64,000 bases of DNA from Sphaerotilus microaerophilus (GCF_023734135.1 NZ_AP025730.1:4340001-4404000); one strand, 5' to 3'. Positions 1-12,058 are shown, numbered from the stretch's first letter. Notes: generated from the sequence alone by a model not told the origin. Numbers and translations are program-made.

Positions 1-396
1 GACCCGCACGGCCTGGCCGTCGGCGAGGCCGTGATCAACGGCCGGCTGCAGTGGCTCAGCACGCCCGCGATGCAGGCCGAGCTGGTCGAGGTGCTGTCGC
101 GCCTGCGCAGCGAACCCGCGCTGCGGCGCTGGCAGCACCACGAGGCTCGGGCGCTGGAGATGGCCACCACCTGGGCCACGCCCACCGCCGCCCCCGCTCC
201 CCTGCCACCGCACCGCCAGGCGCGCTGCAGCGACCCTGACGACCAGGTCTTCATCGACCTCGCCTCGGCCCGCAGCGTGCCCTGGCTGTTCTCCCGCGAC
301 CGAGCCGTGCTGAAGCTGGCACGCCGGATGCGGCCCTGGGGCGTGACCGTGCTGACGCCGCGCCACTGGTGCGAGACCCAGACGTCTCGCACCTGA
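1..396 (+). CDS. PIN-domain protein, toxin-like (5' end outside window)
   Basis: The frame is open from base 1, so the N-terminus, with the first PIN aspartate, lies outside the window. About 131 residues remain. The C-terminal half shows the PIN signature: DPDDQVFIDLA followed by FSRDRAVLKLARR, which supplies the late acidic residues of the metal-dependent nuclease site. This is the pattern of the 'putative toxin-antitoxin toxin component, PIN family' proteins, which act as RNases when not held by an antitoxin. No antitoxin-like gene follows it; any partner would lie upstream. A gene on the same strand (NAD(P)HX repair) begins 26 bases after the stop. Membership in the PIN fold is fairly secure; a toxin role is inference. 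Confidence 0.7.
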   Translation, partial: DPHGLAVGEAVINGRLQWLSTPAMQAELVEVLSRLRSEPALRRWQHHEARALEMATTWATPTAAPAPLPPHRQARCSDPDDQVFIDLASARSVPWLFSRDRAVLKLARRMRPWGVTVLTPRHWCETQTSRT

Positions 397-421
397 TGCG
401 CCGGCACTGCCGCACAACGCC

Positions 422-2059
422 ATGCCCCACCCCGCAAACCGCACGACCGCGCCTTCCGACCCCACTGTCCTCCCTTGCACGTGGGCAGACGCTCCCCGGC
501 GCCCCCGGCCGCTGACGCCGTGGTGCTCCACCACCGCCGCCGCCCCCCTCCCCTTGCACGACAGTGCCGCGGCGCGGCGGCTGGAGGCCCGCGCCGCCGC
601 CACGCTGGCGCCCCACACCCTGATGCAGCGCGCCGGCCTGGGCGTGGCCCGGCTGGCCGCCGCCATCGCCCCCCATGCCGGCACCGTCTCGGTGCTGGCC
701 GGCCCGGGCAACAACGGTGGCGATGGCTTCGAGGCCTCGTTGCACCTGCTGCAACCCGGCCGTGACCTGTGCGTCTGGTTCCTGGGGGACGCTGCCAGGC
801 TGCCGGCCGATGCCGTCACATCCCTGCAACGGGCCCGCGCCGCGGGCGTGCGCGTCGAGGCCTGGTCCGAGTCGTCTGCCGCCGCGCTGAACGCACGCAG
901 CGCTGGCATAGATCACCTGGTCATCGACGCCCTGCTCGGCCGGGGCCTGGGCAGGCCTGCCGAGGGACGTATCGCCGGGGCGATCGAGGCCATCAACCGC
1001 AGCGGCGCGCAGGTACTGGCGGTCGACCTGCCATCCGGGCTGCCGGCCGATACCGGTGCGATCGCCACCGGCGCCGCCTGCGTCCGGGCGGACGCCACCC
1101 TGGCGCTGCTGAGCCTGGCACCCGGGCTGTTCACCGCCCACGGCCGCGATGCCGCGGGCCGGATCTGGTGGGACGACCTGGCCGTCTCAGTGCGCGATAA
1201 GCCCCCCGTCGCCTGGCTGAACGCCCCGCAACCGGGCACCGCAACACCGCTGCAGCGCCGCCATGCTCAGCACAAGGGCAGCTTCGGCGATGTGCGCGTC
1301 GTTGGCGGAGCGGCCTCGATGACGGGCGCCGCGCTGCTGGCCGGCCGCGCCGCATTGCGCGCCGGCGCCGGGCGCGTCTACGTCCACCTGCTCGATCCGC
1401 AGGCCCCGCGGCTGGATACGAGCAGTCCCGAGCTGATGTTCGGCGGCCCGCTGGAGGGCGCGCAACTCGGACCTCAGACCACCGCCCTGGCAGGCTGCGG
1501 TGGTGGCAGTGACATCGCGCAGGTGCTGCCCTTGCTGATCGAACAGGCCGTGCGCCTGGTGCTGGATGCGGACGCCCTCAACGCCATCGCCACACAGCCG
1601 GCCTGGCAGGACGCATTGCGCGAACGCGGCCAGCTGGGCCTGGCCACGGTGCTCACACCCCACCCGCTGGAGGCGGCGCGCCTGCTCGACCCGCACGCTC
1701 CCTCGGTGTCGGGCGTGCAGCGCGACCGGCTCGAAGCGGCCCGGCAACTGGCCGAACGCTACGCGGCCGTGGTCGTGCTGAAGGGATCCGGCACAGTGAT
1801 CGCCGCCCCAGGGCAAACGCCCTGGATCAACCCGACCGGCAACGCCGCGCTGGCCGTGCCCGGCAGCGGCGATGTGCTGGCGGGCTGGCTGGCCGGCCTG
1901 TGGAGCCCGCAGCCCGGCCACCTCGACGCTGCGCTGAGCGCCGCACGCCAGGCGGTGTTCCGGCACGGGCAACTGGCCGAGCGCCTGCAGCCCGATGGCC
2001 GCGCCCTGCCGGCCAGCCAGCTGGCGGCAGCGATCGGCAGCCCCGCCGATCCGCCCTGA
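422..2059 (+). CDS. nnr: Bifunctional NAD(P)HX epimerase / ADP-dependent NAD(P)HX dehydratase
   Basis: This enzyme repairs hydrated NADH and NADPH in the cytosol. The N-terminal YjeF epimerase domain spans about residues 45-255, with the loop GPGNNGGDG at 94-102, VIDALLGRGL near 168 and VDLPSGLPADTG near 201. The C-terminal ribokinase-like dehydratase covers about 280-540, with HKGSFGDVRVVGG near 284, TPHPLEAARLL at 412-422 and the nucleotide loop AVPGSGDVLAGW at 478-489. At 545 residues it has the normal length of the fused form. The first 40 residues are Pro/Thr-rich and poorly conserved in style, so the true start could be further in. It converges with rnr, leaving about 30 bases between them. 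Confidence 0.93.
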   Translation: MPHPANRTTAPSDPTVLPCTWADAPRRPRPLTPWCSTTAAAPLPLHDSAAARRLEARAAATLAPHTLMQRAGLGVARLAAAIAPHAGTVSVLAGPGNNGGDGFEASLHLLQPGRDLCVWFLGDAARLPADAVTSLQRARAAGVRVEAWSESSAAALNARSAGIDHLVIDALLGRGLGRPAEGRIAGAIEAINRSGAQVLAVDLPSGLPADTGAIATGAACVRADATLALLSLAPGLFTAHGRDAAGRIWWDDLAVSVRDKPPVAWLNAPQPGTATPLQRRHAQHKGSFGDVRVVGGAASMTGAALLAGRAALRAGAGRVYVHLLDPQAPRLDTSSPELMFGGPLEGAQLGPQTTALAGCGGGSDIAQVLPLLIEQAVRLVLDADALNAIATQPAWQDALRERGQLGLATVLTPHPLEAARLLDPHAPSVSGVQRDRLEAARQLAERYAAVVVLKGSGTVIAAPGQTPWINPTGNAALAVPGSGDVLAGWLAGLWSPQPGHLDAALSAARQAVFRHGQLAERLQPDGRALPASQLAAAIGSPADPP

Positions 2060-2090
2060 CCGCCCGGCCCCGCAGCGCCGGGCGACGGCT

Positions 2091-4418
2091 TCAGCGGCGC
2101 CCGCGACGTGGCTTGCGCAGGGGCTCGGCCGGCATCACGACATCGGGGGCGTTGGCCGACACCGCTGCCGGCGCGGCTGCCCGGTCCTTGTCAACCGCCT
2201 TGGCCGAGCCCTTCGCCACCGCGCGACCACCCTTGCCAGGCCGCTTCGAACCAGCCTGGGCGGCCTGCTTCGCCGAGCGGCGCGCGGCACGGTCGCTGGC
2301 CTGCACGTCCACCAGCTCGGCCTGTGCCGACGCCGGGGAGCGCTCGCGCCCGGCGGGCCGTGGTGCCAGGGACGCCAGCGACGCATCGCGCACCAGGCGG
2401 AAGTCGATCTTGCGCCCGTCAAGGTCGACGCGGCTGACCTGCACGCGGATGCGCCCGCCCACCGCGTAGCGCACGCCGGTGCGCTCGCCACGCAGCTCCT
2501 GGCGCGCCTCGTCGTAGCGGTAGTACTCGCCGCCCAGCTCGGTGATGTGCACCAGGCCCTCGACGTAGAGCTCGTCGAGTTGCACGAACAGGCCGAAGCT
2601 GGTCACCGCGCTGATCGTGCCCGGGAACTCCTCGCCCAATCGCTCGCGCATGAACCGGCACTTCAGCCAGGCCTCCACGTCGCGCGAGGCTTCGTCGGCA
2701 CGCCGCTCATTGGCGCTGCAGTGCGCGCCGGCCGCCTCCCAGACCGCCGACTCCGTCCCCCCCGATGACGCGACCTTGCCGCCACGCCCCACCGGCGGGG
2801 GCGGCAGCCCTTCCAGCGAGAGGTGGTAGCGGTGCCGGCCCAGCAGCGCCTTGATGACGCGGTGGATCAGCAGGTCCGGGTAGCGCCGGATCGGGCTGGT
2901 GAAGTGGGTGTACGCGTCATAGGCCAGGCCGAAGTGCCCGCTGTTGGACGGCGTGTACAGCGCCTGCTGCATCGAGCGCAGCAGCATCTGGTGGATCGTG
3001 GCAGCATCCGGCCGCTCGCGCGTGGCCAGTGCGATGGCCTGCATTTCGGCCGGCTTGGGCTCCTCGCTGACCGTGAAGCCGAGGCCAAGCGTGCGCAGGA
3101 AGTTCTGCAGCGTCGTGCGCTTCTCCGGCGTCGGCCCCTCGTGGACCCGGAACAGGCTCGGGTGCTTGGCCGCGTGGATGAAGTCCGCCGCGCAGACGTT
3201 GGCGGCCAGCATGGCCTCCTCGATCAGCCGGTGCGCATCGGTGCGTGTGCGCGGCACGATCTTCTCGATGCGGCCGTTCTCGTCGCAGACGATCTGCGTC
3301 TCGGTGGTCTCGAAGTCCACCGCGCCGCGCTGGGCGCGCTGCTTGAGCAGGCAGCGATAGACCTCGTGCAGATGCAGCAGATGCGGCAGCAGGTCGGCAC
3401 GCCGGGCGGCCTCCGGCCCCCGCGTATTGGCGAGCACGGTGGCCACCTCGGTGTAGGTCAGGCGGGCGTGCGAGGAAATCACCGCCGGGAAGAACTGGTA
3501 GGCATGCACCTCACCCGCCGGGTTGACGAGCATGTCGCACACCAGGCTGAGGCGGTCTTCCTCCGGGTTCAGAGAGCACAGGCCGTTGGAGAGCTTCTCC
3601 GGCAACATCGGGATGACGCGTCGCGGGAAGTACACCGACGTGGCCCGCTCGTAGGCGTCGTGGTCCAGCGCCTCGCCCGGCTTGACGTAGTGGCTCACAT
3701 CGGCAATCGCCACCAGCAGGCGCCAGCCCTTGCCGCGCCCCACCTTGGCGGGCTCGCAGTACACCGCATCGTCGAAGTCGCGCGCGTCCTCGCCATCGAT
3801 GGTCACCAGCGGCACATCGCGCAGGTCGACACGGTGGCGCAGGTCGGTCGCGCGCAACCGCTCCGGAAGCTTGGCCGTCTGTGCCAGCGTCTCGGCGGAG
3901 AATCGGTGCGGCACCTCGTACTTGCGCACCGCGATCTCGATCTCCATGCCGGGATCGTCAATATCGCCCAGCACCTCCGTCACCCGCCCGACCGGCTGCG
4001 AGTACAGCGAAGGGGGCTCGGTCAATTCCACCGCCACCACCTGACCGGCGTTGGCGTTGGCTGTGCCGTTCTTGGGGATCAGGATGTCCTGCCCGAAGCG
4101 CTTGTCCTCCGGCGCGACCAGCCAGATGCCAGCCTCATGCAGCAGGCGACCGATGATCGGAGAGCGCCGACGCTCCAGGATCTCGACCACACGCCCCTCG
4201 GGGCGGCCCTTGCGGTCCATCCGGATCACACGCACACGCACGCGGTCGCGGTGCAGCACGGCACGCATCTCCTGCGGGGCGAGGTAGATGTCGGGCTGCC
4301 CCCCCCCCAGGATCACGAACCCGTGTCCATCACGATGCCCTTGCACCGTACCCTCGACTTCACTCATCAGTGTGGCGTTGTTCAAACGTGGATCCTTGGT
4401 TGGCCTAGCGCTTGCCAT
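2091..4418 (-). CDS. rnr: Ribonuclease R (RNB family 3'-5' exoribonuclease)
   Basis: RNase R degrades structured RNA from the 3' end. Cold-shock-like OB domains (about residues 18-190) are followed by the RNB domain with the metal-binding aspartates in DGEDARDFDDAV near residue 210, then an S1 domain (about 590-680) and a lysine-rich tail ending RKPRRGRR. I start at the ATG at 4418 (775 aa); a TTG three codons upstream and an ATG 17 codons inside are alternatives, and none has a clear Shine-Dalgarno. A Pro/Gly/Ser-rich stretch (bases 2739-2807) interrupts the region between the RNB and S1 domains and looks like an in-frame insertion. The gene is divergent from the tRNA-Leu pair, and their promoter overlaps its start. 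Confidence 0.95.
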   Translation of the reverse strand: MASARPTKDPRLNNATLMSEVEGTVQGHRDGHGFVILGGGQPDIYLAPQEMRAVLHRDRVRVRVIRMDRKGRPEGRVVEILERRRSPIIGRLLHEAGIWLVAPEDKRFGQDILIPKNGTANANAGQVVAVELTEPPSLYSQPVGRVTEVLGDIDDPGMEIEIAVRKYEVPHRFSAETLAQTAKLPERLRATDLRHRVDLRDVPLVTIDGEDARDFDDAVYCEPAKVGRGKGWRLLVAIADVSHYVKPGEALDHDAYERATSVYFPRRVIPMLPEKLSNGLCSLNPEEDRLSLVCDMLVNPAGEVHAYQFFPAVISSHARLTYTEVATVLANTRGPEAARRADLLPHLLHLHEVYRCLLKQRAQRGAVDFETTETQIVCDENGRIEKIVPRTRTDAHRLIEEAMLAANVCAADFIHAAKHPSLFRVHEGPTPEKRTTLQNFLRTLGLGFTVSEEPKPAEMQAIALATRERPDAATIHQMLLRSMQQALYTPSNSGHFGLAYDAYTHFTSPIRRYPDLLIHRVIKALLGRHRYHLSLEGLPPPPVGRGGKVASSGGTESAVWEAAGAHCSANERRADEASRDVEAWLKCRFMRERLGEEFPGTISAVTSFGLFVQLDELYVEGLVHITELGGEYYRYDEARQELRGERTGVRYAVGGRIRVQVSRVDLDGRKIDFRLVRDASLASLAPRPAGRERSPASAQAELVDVQASDRAARRSAKQAAQAGSKRPGKGGRAVAKGSAKAVDKDRAAAPAAVSANAPDVVMPAEPLRKPRRGRR
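2739..2807 (-). repeat. Low-complexity in-frame insertion in rnr
   Basis: These bases encode about 23 Pro, Gly, Ser and Thr residues (GLPPPPVGRGG then KVASSGGTESAV) just before the conserved WEAAGAHCSANERRADEAS segment. The flanks read normally and the frame is kept. It is a linker-type expansion between the RNB and S1 domains. A similar Gly/Ser/Thr string occurs in the N-terminal linker of the PilW gene near 20240. Confidence 0.5.
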
Positions 4419-4441
4419 GTTCTGCAAGACGAGGTTATACT
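4412..4441 (+). promoter_or_regulatory. Sigma70-type promoter for the tRNA-Leu pair
   Basis: TTGCCA at 4412-4417 and TATACT at 4436-4441 are separated by 18 bases, in the most AT-rich stretch of the area. Transcription would start near 4448, about 65 bases before the first tRNA. The -35 element overlaps the rnr start on the other strand, so the two units share a compact divergent control region. Confidence 0.55.
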
Positions 4442-4514
4442 TTCGTTCTCAGCTGATCGCCACAACTAATCAACAGCAATGTAGATCAAGTGGTGGTAAG
4501 TTGACAGGTTGCAA

Positions 4515-4599
<85 letters not shown>

Positions 4600-4680
4600 A
4601 CGAATTTCAGCATACGCGAAATTCACCAACTTACATGAGCCTTTGAAATCCCGGCTCATGTTCGTATTCAGGATTTCAAT

Positions 4681-4765
<85 letters not shown>

Positions 4766-4772
4766 ACAAGAC

Positions 4773-4804
4773 AAAGGTCAGCATGTGCTGGCCTTTTGTC
4801 TTTG
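4773..4804 (+). terminator. Intrinsic terminator after the tRNA-Leu pair
   Basis: AAAGGTCAGC (4773-4782) pairs with GCTGGCCTTT (4787-4796) across an ATGT loop, with one G-T pair, and the sequence continues TTGTCTTTG. It lies 8 bases after the second tRNA's CCA and also separates the tRNA unit from the convergent phosphoribosyltransferase gene. Confidence 0.8.
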
Positions 4805-4988
4805 TAGCGCCGGTTTGATGCGTTCTGCGCGCACCTGGGTGCTTGGTCAACGCCGGGGCTTGGCATTTGCGCCGGACGCTCGCCCGCGCCGCACGCTCAG
4901 ACCTGCGGTCGCCAGAGATCACCGCCGACCGCGCCCCGCCAAGTCAATGGCGCACGCGATCAGCCGCAATAGCGCGACCGCCCAGTCG

Positions 4989-5510
4989 TCAGACCGCCAG
5001 CTTGCGCGCCAGCCCGTCCGGGCGCAGGCCGTCGTATTCCTCGAAAGGCTGATGGATCCACGGGCTCGTCGGCAGGCTCTCGACGTAGTAGTCCGGCGTG
5101 TAGGTCGACACGCCCTTGACCCACAGCACCGCGGAGCGCAGTTCATCGATCGCGGGCATCGCGCGCAGGCGCTGCACCACGGCCTTGAGCGTCACGCCCG
5201 AGTCCGAGAGATCGTCCACCAGCAGCACGCGCCCTGCCAGTTCACCCTTCGGCAGGGTGATGTACTTGGCCATGTCGAGCCTGCCCTGGATCGTGCCGAC
5301 CTCGGCACGGTAGGAGCTGGTCGCCATGATGGCCAGGGGCTTGTCAAACACCCGCGACAACACATCGCCAGGACGCATGCCACCACGCGCCAGGCAGAGG
5401 ATCTGGTCAAACTGCCAGCCCGAGTTGTGCACCTTGAGTGCCAGCCGCTCGATCAGCAGGTGGTATTCGTCCCAGGACACGTACAGGTGTTTGCCGTCGT
5501 CAGTGAGCAT
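4989..5510 (-). CDS. Type I phosphoribosyltransferase, probably xanthine/hypoxanthine salvage
   Basis: A 173-residue cytosolic protein with the PRPP-binding loop VLLVDDLSDSGVT at residues 95-107 and the PPi loop region LARGGMRPGDVL near 40. This is the fold of Gpt/Hpt-type purine salvage enzymes that transfer ribose-5-phosphate from PRPP to a purine base. The C-terminal PWIHQPFEEYDG resembles the xanthine-guanine group. It lies 42 bases downstream of purA on the same strand, so it is probably the last gene of the purA transcript and part of the same purine economy. The base specificity cannot be read from sequence alone. Confidence 0.85.
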   Translation of the reverse strand: MLTDDGKHLYVSWDEYHLLIERLALKVHNSGWQFDQILCLARGGMRPGDVLSRVFDKPLAIMATSSYRAEVGTIQGRLDMAKYITLPKGELAGRVLLVDDLSDSGVTLKAVVQRLRAMPAIDELRSAVLWVKGVSTYTPDYYVESLPTSPWIHQPFEEYDGLRPDGLARKLAV

Positions 5511-5552
5511 CTGGCCGCCTTGCGTTGAGAAGTGCGAATGGTTCGCGGCTGC

Positions 5553-8143
<2,591 letters not shown>

Positions 8144-8281
8144 AAAGGACAGCGTGTTAAAAAGTGCATTCTACCGAGCCCAGGCGTCGAACCCGGCCCG
8201 GCAGACCGTCGCCAATCGCAAAGGGTGCAGTCGGTGCAGAAGAGCCGACGGGAGCTCGCCCTCGGGCGAGCCTGGCCGCGC

Positions 8282-8470
8282 TCAATCGCCCGCGAGCAGG
8301 ACGACCACCAGACCGATCGCCACGCTGCACAGGCCGACGAAGCGGATCTGTCCGTCGCTGAGTCGCAGCACCTGCTCGAACACCTGGCGCCAGCGCGCCG
8401 GGCTGACGAAGGGCATCAGCCCCTCGATCACCAGCACGAGCCCGCAGGCGAGCACAAAGGCTTCTCCCAT
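8282..8470 (-). CDS. DUF2065 small inner-membrane protein
   Basis: A 62-residue protein, almost entirely two hydrophobic segments (VLACGLVLVIEGLMPFVSP and FVGLCSVAIGLVVVLLAG) joined by a short polar loop. The same family sits next to hflC in many beta-proteobacteria and in E. coli (YjeT). I start at the ATG at 8470; the frame is open upstream but that part overlaps the end of hflC. It begins 13 bases after hflC and probably shares its transcript. Its function is unknown; the constant neighbourhood suggests a link to the HflKC complex. Confidence 0.8.
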   Translation of the reverse strand: MGEAFVLACGLVLVIEGLMPFVSPARWRQVFEQVLRLSDGQIRFVGLCSVAIGLVVVLLAGD

Positions 8471-8483
8471 CGTGGCAGGCGCC

Positions 8484-9386
8484 TCACTTGCCGCGCGGGC
8501 TCGCCGCAGCAGCACCACCGCCGCTGGCACCACGCATGGCCTTGAAGAAGTCGCTGCTGGGGTCCAGCACCATCACGTCCGACTTGCTGCGGAAGGTGGA
8601 CCGGTAGGCCTCGAGGCTGCGGTAGAACTGCGCAAACTGCGGGTCACGCCCGAACGACTCCGCATAGATCGCAGACGCCTTCGCATCGCCCTCGCCCTTG
8701 ACCTTCTGCGCCTCGCGATAGGCCTCGGCGAGGATGACCTCGCGCTGCTTCTCAGCGTCGGCACGGATCTTCTCGCCGTCGGCGCCACCCTGCGAACGCA
8801 GTTCGTTGGCCACCCGCTTGCGCTCGGACTCCATGCGCCGATAGATCGACTCGGTGATCGTCGCGGCGAAGTCCACCCGCTTGATGCGCACGTCGACGAT
8901 CTGGATCCCGAAGTTCTTGGCATCGTCGGCCAGGCGCTGCATCACACCCTGCATGACCTTGTCACGCTCGGTGGAGAGCATCGCGCGCACAGTGCGCTTG
9001 GTGACTTCCTCGTTGAACGCCGCCTGCACGATGGGCGACAGGCGCGCCTCGGCATTGCGCAGGTCCACGCCGGTGTTGCGGATGAACTGGCGCGGTTCGG
9101 TGATGCGCCACTTGATCAGCCAGTCGATCACCAGACTCTGCTTCTCGGCGGTGAAGATGGGCCGCGTCTCCGGGCTGTCGAGCGTCTGTGTACGCCGATC
9201 GACGAACACGACATTCTGCAGCGGCGGGGGCAGCTTGAACTTCAGGCCGGGCTCGGCGATGACCTCCTTGATCTCGCCCAGCGAATACACCACGGCAAAG
9301 TTGCGCTGGTCGACCACGAAGAGGGTCGACATGGCAGTCATCAGCACCAGCACGATGCCGACGACGATCAGACCGATTCGATTCAT
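8484..9386 (-). CDS. hflC: Protease modulator HflC (SPFH family)
   Basis: HflC forms, with HflK, the large periplasmic cage around the FtsH protease. An N-terminal transmembrane anchor (about residues 4-22, IGLIVVGIVLVLMTAMS) precedes an SPFH domain beginning FVVDQRNFAVVYSLGEI, followed by a long charged helical region (RVANELRSQGGADGEKIRAD). At 300 residues it has the normal size. The last residues are a Gly/Ala tail (GASGGGAAAASPRGK). It follows hflK by 20 bases in the order hflX-hflK-hflC. Confidence 0.95.
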   Translation of the reverse strand: MNRIGLIVVGIVLVLMTAMSTLFVVDQRNFAVVYSLGEIKEVIAEPGLKFKLPPPLQNVVFVDRRTQTLDSPETRPIFTAEKQSLVIDWLIKWRITEPRQFIRNTGVDLRNAEARLSPIVQAAFNEEVTKRTVRAMLSTERDKVMQGVMQRLADDAKNFGIQIVDVRIKRVDFAATITESIYRRMESERKRVANELRSQGGADGEKIRADAEKQREVILAEAYREAQKVKGEGDAKASAIYAESFGRDPQFAQFYRSLEAYRSTFRSKSDVMVLDPSSDFFKAMRGASGGGAAAASPRGK

Positions 9387-9406
9387 GTTGCTCTGGCTCC
9401 CCGGAC

Positions 9407-10597
9407 TCAGCGGCTGTCGCGGTCGCGGCCGCGCTGGCCGTCGCGCGAGCGCACATCAATGGCTCCCCCGGCAGCGGCCGGCTCGGACGCCGCGGCGGCG
9501 GGCGCCGGCACCGGCACCGCGCCGGCACCTGACTGCTGGATCAGCTTGTCCAGCGGCAGGTACAGCAGGTTGCTGCCGTTGCGCGCGTCGACATAGACCT
9601 TGCTCACGTTGGAGTAGACCTGCGCCATCGTGTCGATGTAGAGGCGGTCGCGCGTCACGGCCGGCGCCTTCTGGTACTCGGTCAGCACCGAGCGGAAGCG
9701 CTCGGCGTCGCCCTCGGCCTGGGCGATCACGCGGGCACGGTAGCCCTCGGACTCTTCCTTCAGCCGCGCTGCGGTGCCGCGTGCACGCGGAATGATGTCG
9801 TTGGCGTAGGCCTGGCCCTCGTTCTTCAGGCGCTCGCGATCGGCACCCGCCTTGAAGGCATCGTCAAAGGCCGCCTGGACTTGCTCGGGCGCCTGCACGC
9901 TCTGAACGTTCACGTTGACCACCAGGATGCCGGCCTTGAGCCGGTCCAGCTGGGCCTGGATCGACTTCACCAGGTCCACCGCGATGGCGTCGCGCTGCTC
10001 GTAGAGCACCGAGTCCATCGACGAACGGCCGACGATCTCGCGCACCGCCGACTCCGCCGCCTGCTGGACGGCCTCCTCGACGTTGCGGTTCTCGAACAGG
10101 AACTCGCGCGTCTCCTTCAGCCGCCACTGCACGGTGAAACGGATGTCGACGATGTTCTCGTCCTGCGTCAGCATCGACGAGTCGCGCAGGCCGGTGGCCT
10201 GCACCACCGCGTTGCGACCCACCTCGGTGGAACGCGTCTGCGTGACATTGACCGTCTCATGCGACTGGAAGGGATAGGGCCAGCGGAACTGGATGCCCGC
10301 GTCCACCGTGCGGCTGAACTTGCCGAAGGTCTGCACCGCCGCCTGCTGGCCTTCCTGCACGATGAAGAAGCCGCTGCCCAACCAGAGCAGCGCCACCACA
10401 CCGGTGATCAGCCCCCCGCCGATGCCGGCGATGCGCCGGTCGGACGGGCCACCCGGGTCCCCGCCGCCGGAGCCCCCCTCGGGCGTGCGCGGCGGCTGGC
10501 CGCCACCCTTGTTGTTGAACAGGCCGCCGAGCTTCTTGTTGAAGTCGCGCCAGAGTTCATCCAGGTCGGGTGGCCCCTCGTTGCGGCCATTGCTCAT
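9407..10597 (-). CDS. hflK: Protease modulator HflK (SPFH family)
   Basis: Partner of HflC at the FtsH protease. The N-terminus has the HflK signature GPPDLDELWRDFNKKLGGLF (residues 8-27), a Gly/Pro-rich linker, a transmembrane segment (about 56-80), then the SPFH domain and a coiled region. I choose the ATG at 10597 (396 aa), where GAGGG lies upstream at fair spacing. The frame is open for 63 more codons with an ATG at 10744, but that extension is not HflK-like. About 260 bases separate it from hflX, room for its own promoter, though I see no convincing -10/-35 pair. The C-terminus is Ala/Pro-rich and ends with arginines. Confidence 0.94.
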   Translation of the reverse strand: MSNGRNEGPPDLDELWRDFNKKLGGLFNNKGGGQPPRTPEGGSGGGDPGGPSDRRIAGIGGGLITGVVALLWLGSGFFIVQEGQQAAVQTFGKFSRTVDAGIQFRWPYPFQSHETVNVTQTRSTEVGRNAVVQATGLRDSSMLTQDENIVDIRFTVQWRLKETREFLFENRNVEEAVQQAAESAVREIVGRSSMDSVLYEQRDAIAVDLVKSIQAQLDRLKAGILVVNVNVQSVQAPEQVQAAFDDAFKAGADRERLKNEGQAYANDIIPRARGTAARLKEESEGYRARVIAQAEGDAERFRSVLTEYQKAPAVTRDRLYIDTMAQVYSNVSKVYVDARNGSNLLYLPLDKLIQQSGAGAVPVPAPAAAASEPAAAGGAIDVRSRDGQRGRDRDSR

Positions 10598-10858
10598 CCA
10601 GGTCGCGCCCTCGGCCTGGCCGGCCGCACGTCGCGGCAGCAGGGCCAGACGCGCGGCGCCGGCCACCAGACGCAGGCCGGAGCCGGCCGCGGCCCGCCAG
10701 GCAGCGCCGGGGTGCGTGGTTCGTGCATCCATGGGGTGTGTCATTCCGAAAGTGAAATTCTCGCGCTGAAAGGGACCGCCACACATGGCGAAGCAGACGG
10801 ATCAGACGGCATTGCGGGGCGCATTGTCGCGGCTTTCGTGACCACCTCGCCCGGCGAC

Positions 10859-12058
10859 CTATCCGTTGCCATCGATGGGGGGGGCCTCGACGGGCGAAAA
10901 ACGCGGATCGGCCGGGGCTTCGCCCGGATCGGCCAGCGCGCTCAGCACCTCCTGCGTGATCGCCGCGCGCAGTGCATCCAGTCCTTCGCCGCTGCGCGCA
11001 CTGAGGAAGCAGCGCGGCACGACCCGGCCAGGCTCGACTTCGTAGTGGTCGGCCCGCACGCGCGAACGCGCCGTTTCCTCGACGGCATCGATCTTGTTGA
11101 ACACCAGCAGCTGCCGCACCCCACCCGCGCCGATCTCGTGCAGCACGCGCTGCACCTCGTGGATCTGCTCCAGCCACTGCGGGCTGGCGGCATCGACCAC
11201 ATGCAGCAGCAGGTCCGCGTCGGCCGCTTCCTGCAACGTGGCCTGGAAGGCCTCGACCAGGCTGTGCGGCAGGTCGCGGATGAAGCCGACCGTGTCCGAC
11301 AGCGACACACTGCGCTGTGCCTGCTCCAGGTAGAGCTGGCGCGTGGTGGTGTCCAGCGTGGCGAAAAGCTGGTCGGCAGCGTAGGCCTGCGCCTTCACCA
11401 GCGCATTGAACAGCGTGCTCTTGCCCGCGTTGGTGTAGCCCACCAGCGAGATGCGGAAGGTGCCGTGGCGCTCGCGCGCGCGCCGCTGGGTGTTGCGCTG
11501 GCGCTTGACCTTCTCCAGCCGGTCCTTCACCGACTTGATGCGCACGGTGATCATGCGCTTGTCGAGTTCCAGCTGGGTCTCGCCCGGGCCGCCGCGGTGG
11601 CCGACACCGCCGCGCTGGCGCTCCAGGTGGGTCCAGCGCCGCACCAGGCGGCTGGAGAGGTACTGCAGCCGCGCGAGTTCGACCTGCAGCTTGCCCTCGT
11701 GGCTGCGCGCCCGGGCACCGAAGATCTCCAGGATCAGGCCGGTGCGGTCGAGCACCTCGACACCGAGGTGGCGCTCCAGATTGCGTTGCTGGGCGGGCCC
11801 AAGCGGCTGGTCGAAGATGACGCAGTGCGCCTGGTACAGGTCGACCAGGCCCTTGATCTCGTCGGCCTTGCCCGAACCGACAAACAGCGCCGGGTCCGGC
11901 GCACGGCGACGGGCGATGATCCGCGCGACGGGCTGGTCGCCGGCTGACTCGGTCAGCAGGGCCAGTTCGTCGAGCGTCGGGTCGAAGGAGGACCCTGAAT
12001 TGAAATCCACCCCGACGAGCACCGCCCGCGGGGTGGAAGAGACGTCCGTTTCCGTCAA
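10859..12058 (-). CDS. hflX: GTPase HflX
   Basis: A ribosome-associated GTPase that splits stalled ribosomes. The N-terminal HflX domain contains the Gly-rich GGVGHRGGPGETQLE near residue 150. The G domain follows with GYTNAGKST (207-215), DTVGFIRDLP for G3 and NKID for G4. No ATG exists at the head of the frame: the first plausible codon is TTG at 12058 (399 aa), just before AVLVGVDF, so a non-ATG start is required. It follows hfq on the same strand by 43 bases, the usual hfq-hflX pairing. Confidence 0.94.
   Translation of the reverse strand: MTETDVSSTPRAVLVGVDFNSGSSFDPTLDELALLTESAGDQPVARIIARRRAPDPALFVGSGKADEIKGLVDLYQAHCVIFDQPLGPAQQRNLERHLGVEVLDRTGLILEIFGARARSHEGKLQVELARLQYLSSRLVRRWTHLERQRGGVGHRGGPGETQLELDKRMITVRIKSVKDRLEKVKRQRNTQRRARERHGTFRISLVGYTNAGKSTLFNALVKAQAYAADQLFATLDTTTRQLYLEQAQRSVSLSDTVGFIRDLPHSLVEAFQATLQEAADADLLLHVVDAASPQWLEQIHEVQRVLHEIGAGGVRQLLVFNKIDAVEETARSRVRADHYEVEPGRVVPRCFLSARSGEGLDALRAAITQEVLSALADPGEAPADPRFSPVEAPPIDGNG

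Noticed and set aside
501..4500. Mobile elements or a CRISPR array around the PIN gene and tRNA genes
   Set aside because: tRNA genes are common integration sites, but no integrase, att-like duplication beyond the whole-tRNA repeat, or spaced repeats are seen.
4633..4661. A 9-bp hairpin between the two tRNA-Leu genes as a terminator
   Set aside because: No T-run follows, and both tRNA copies need expression; it is kept only as a spacer feature.
8254..8271. GCTCGCCC-TC-GGGCGAGC as terminator of the hflC-DUF2065 unit
   Set aside because: The stem is perfect, but no T-run follows on either strand, and it precedes hisZ's neighbour rather than closing an operon clearly.
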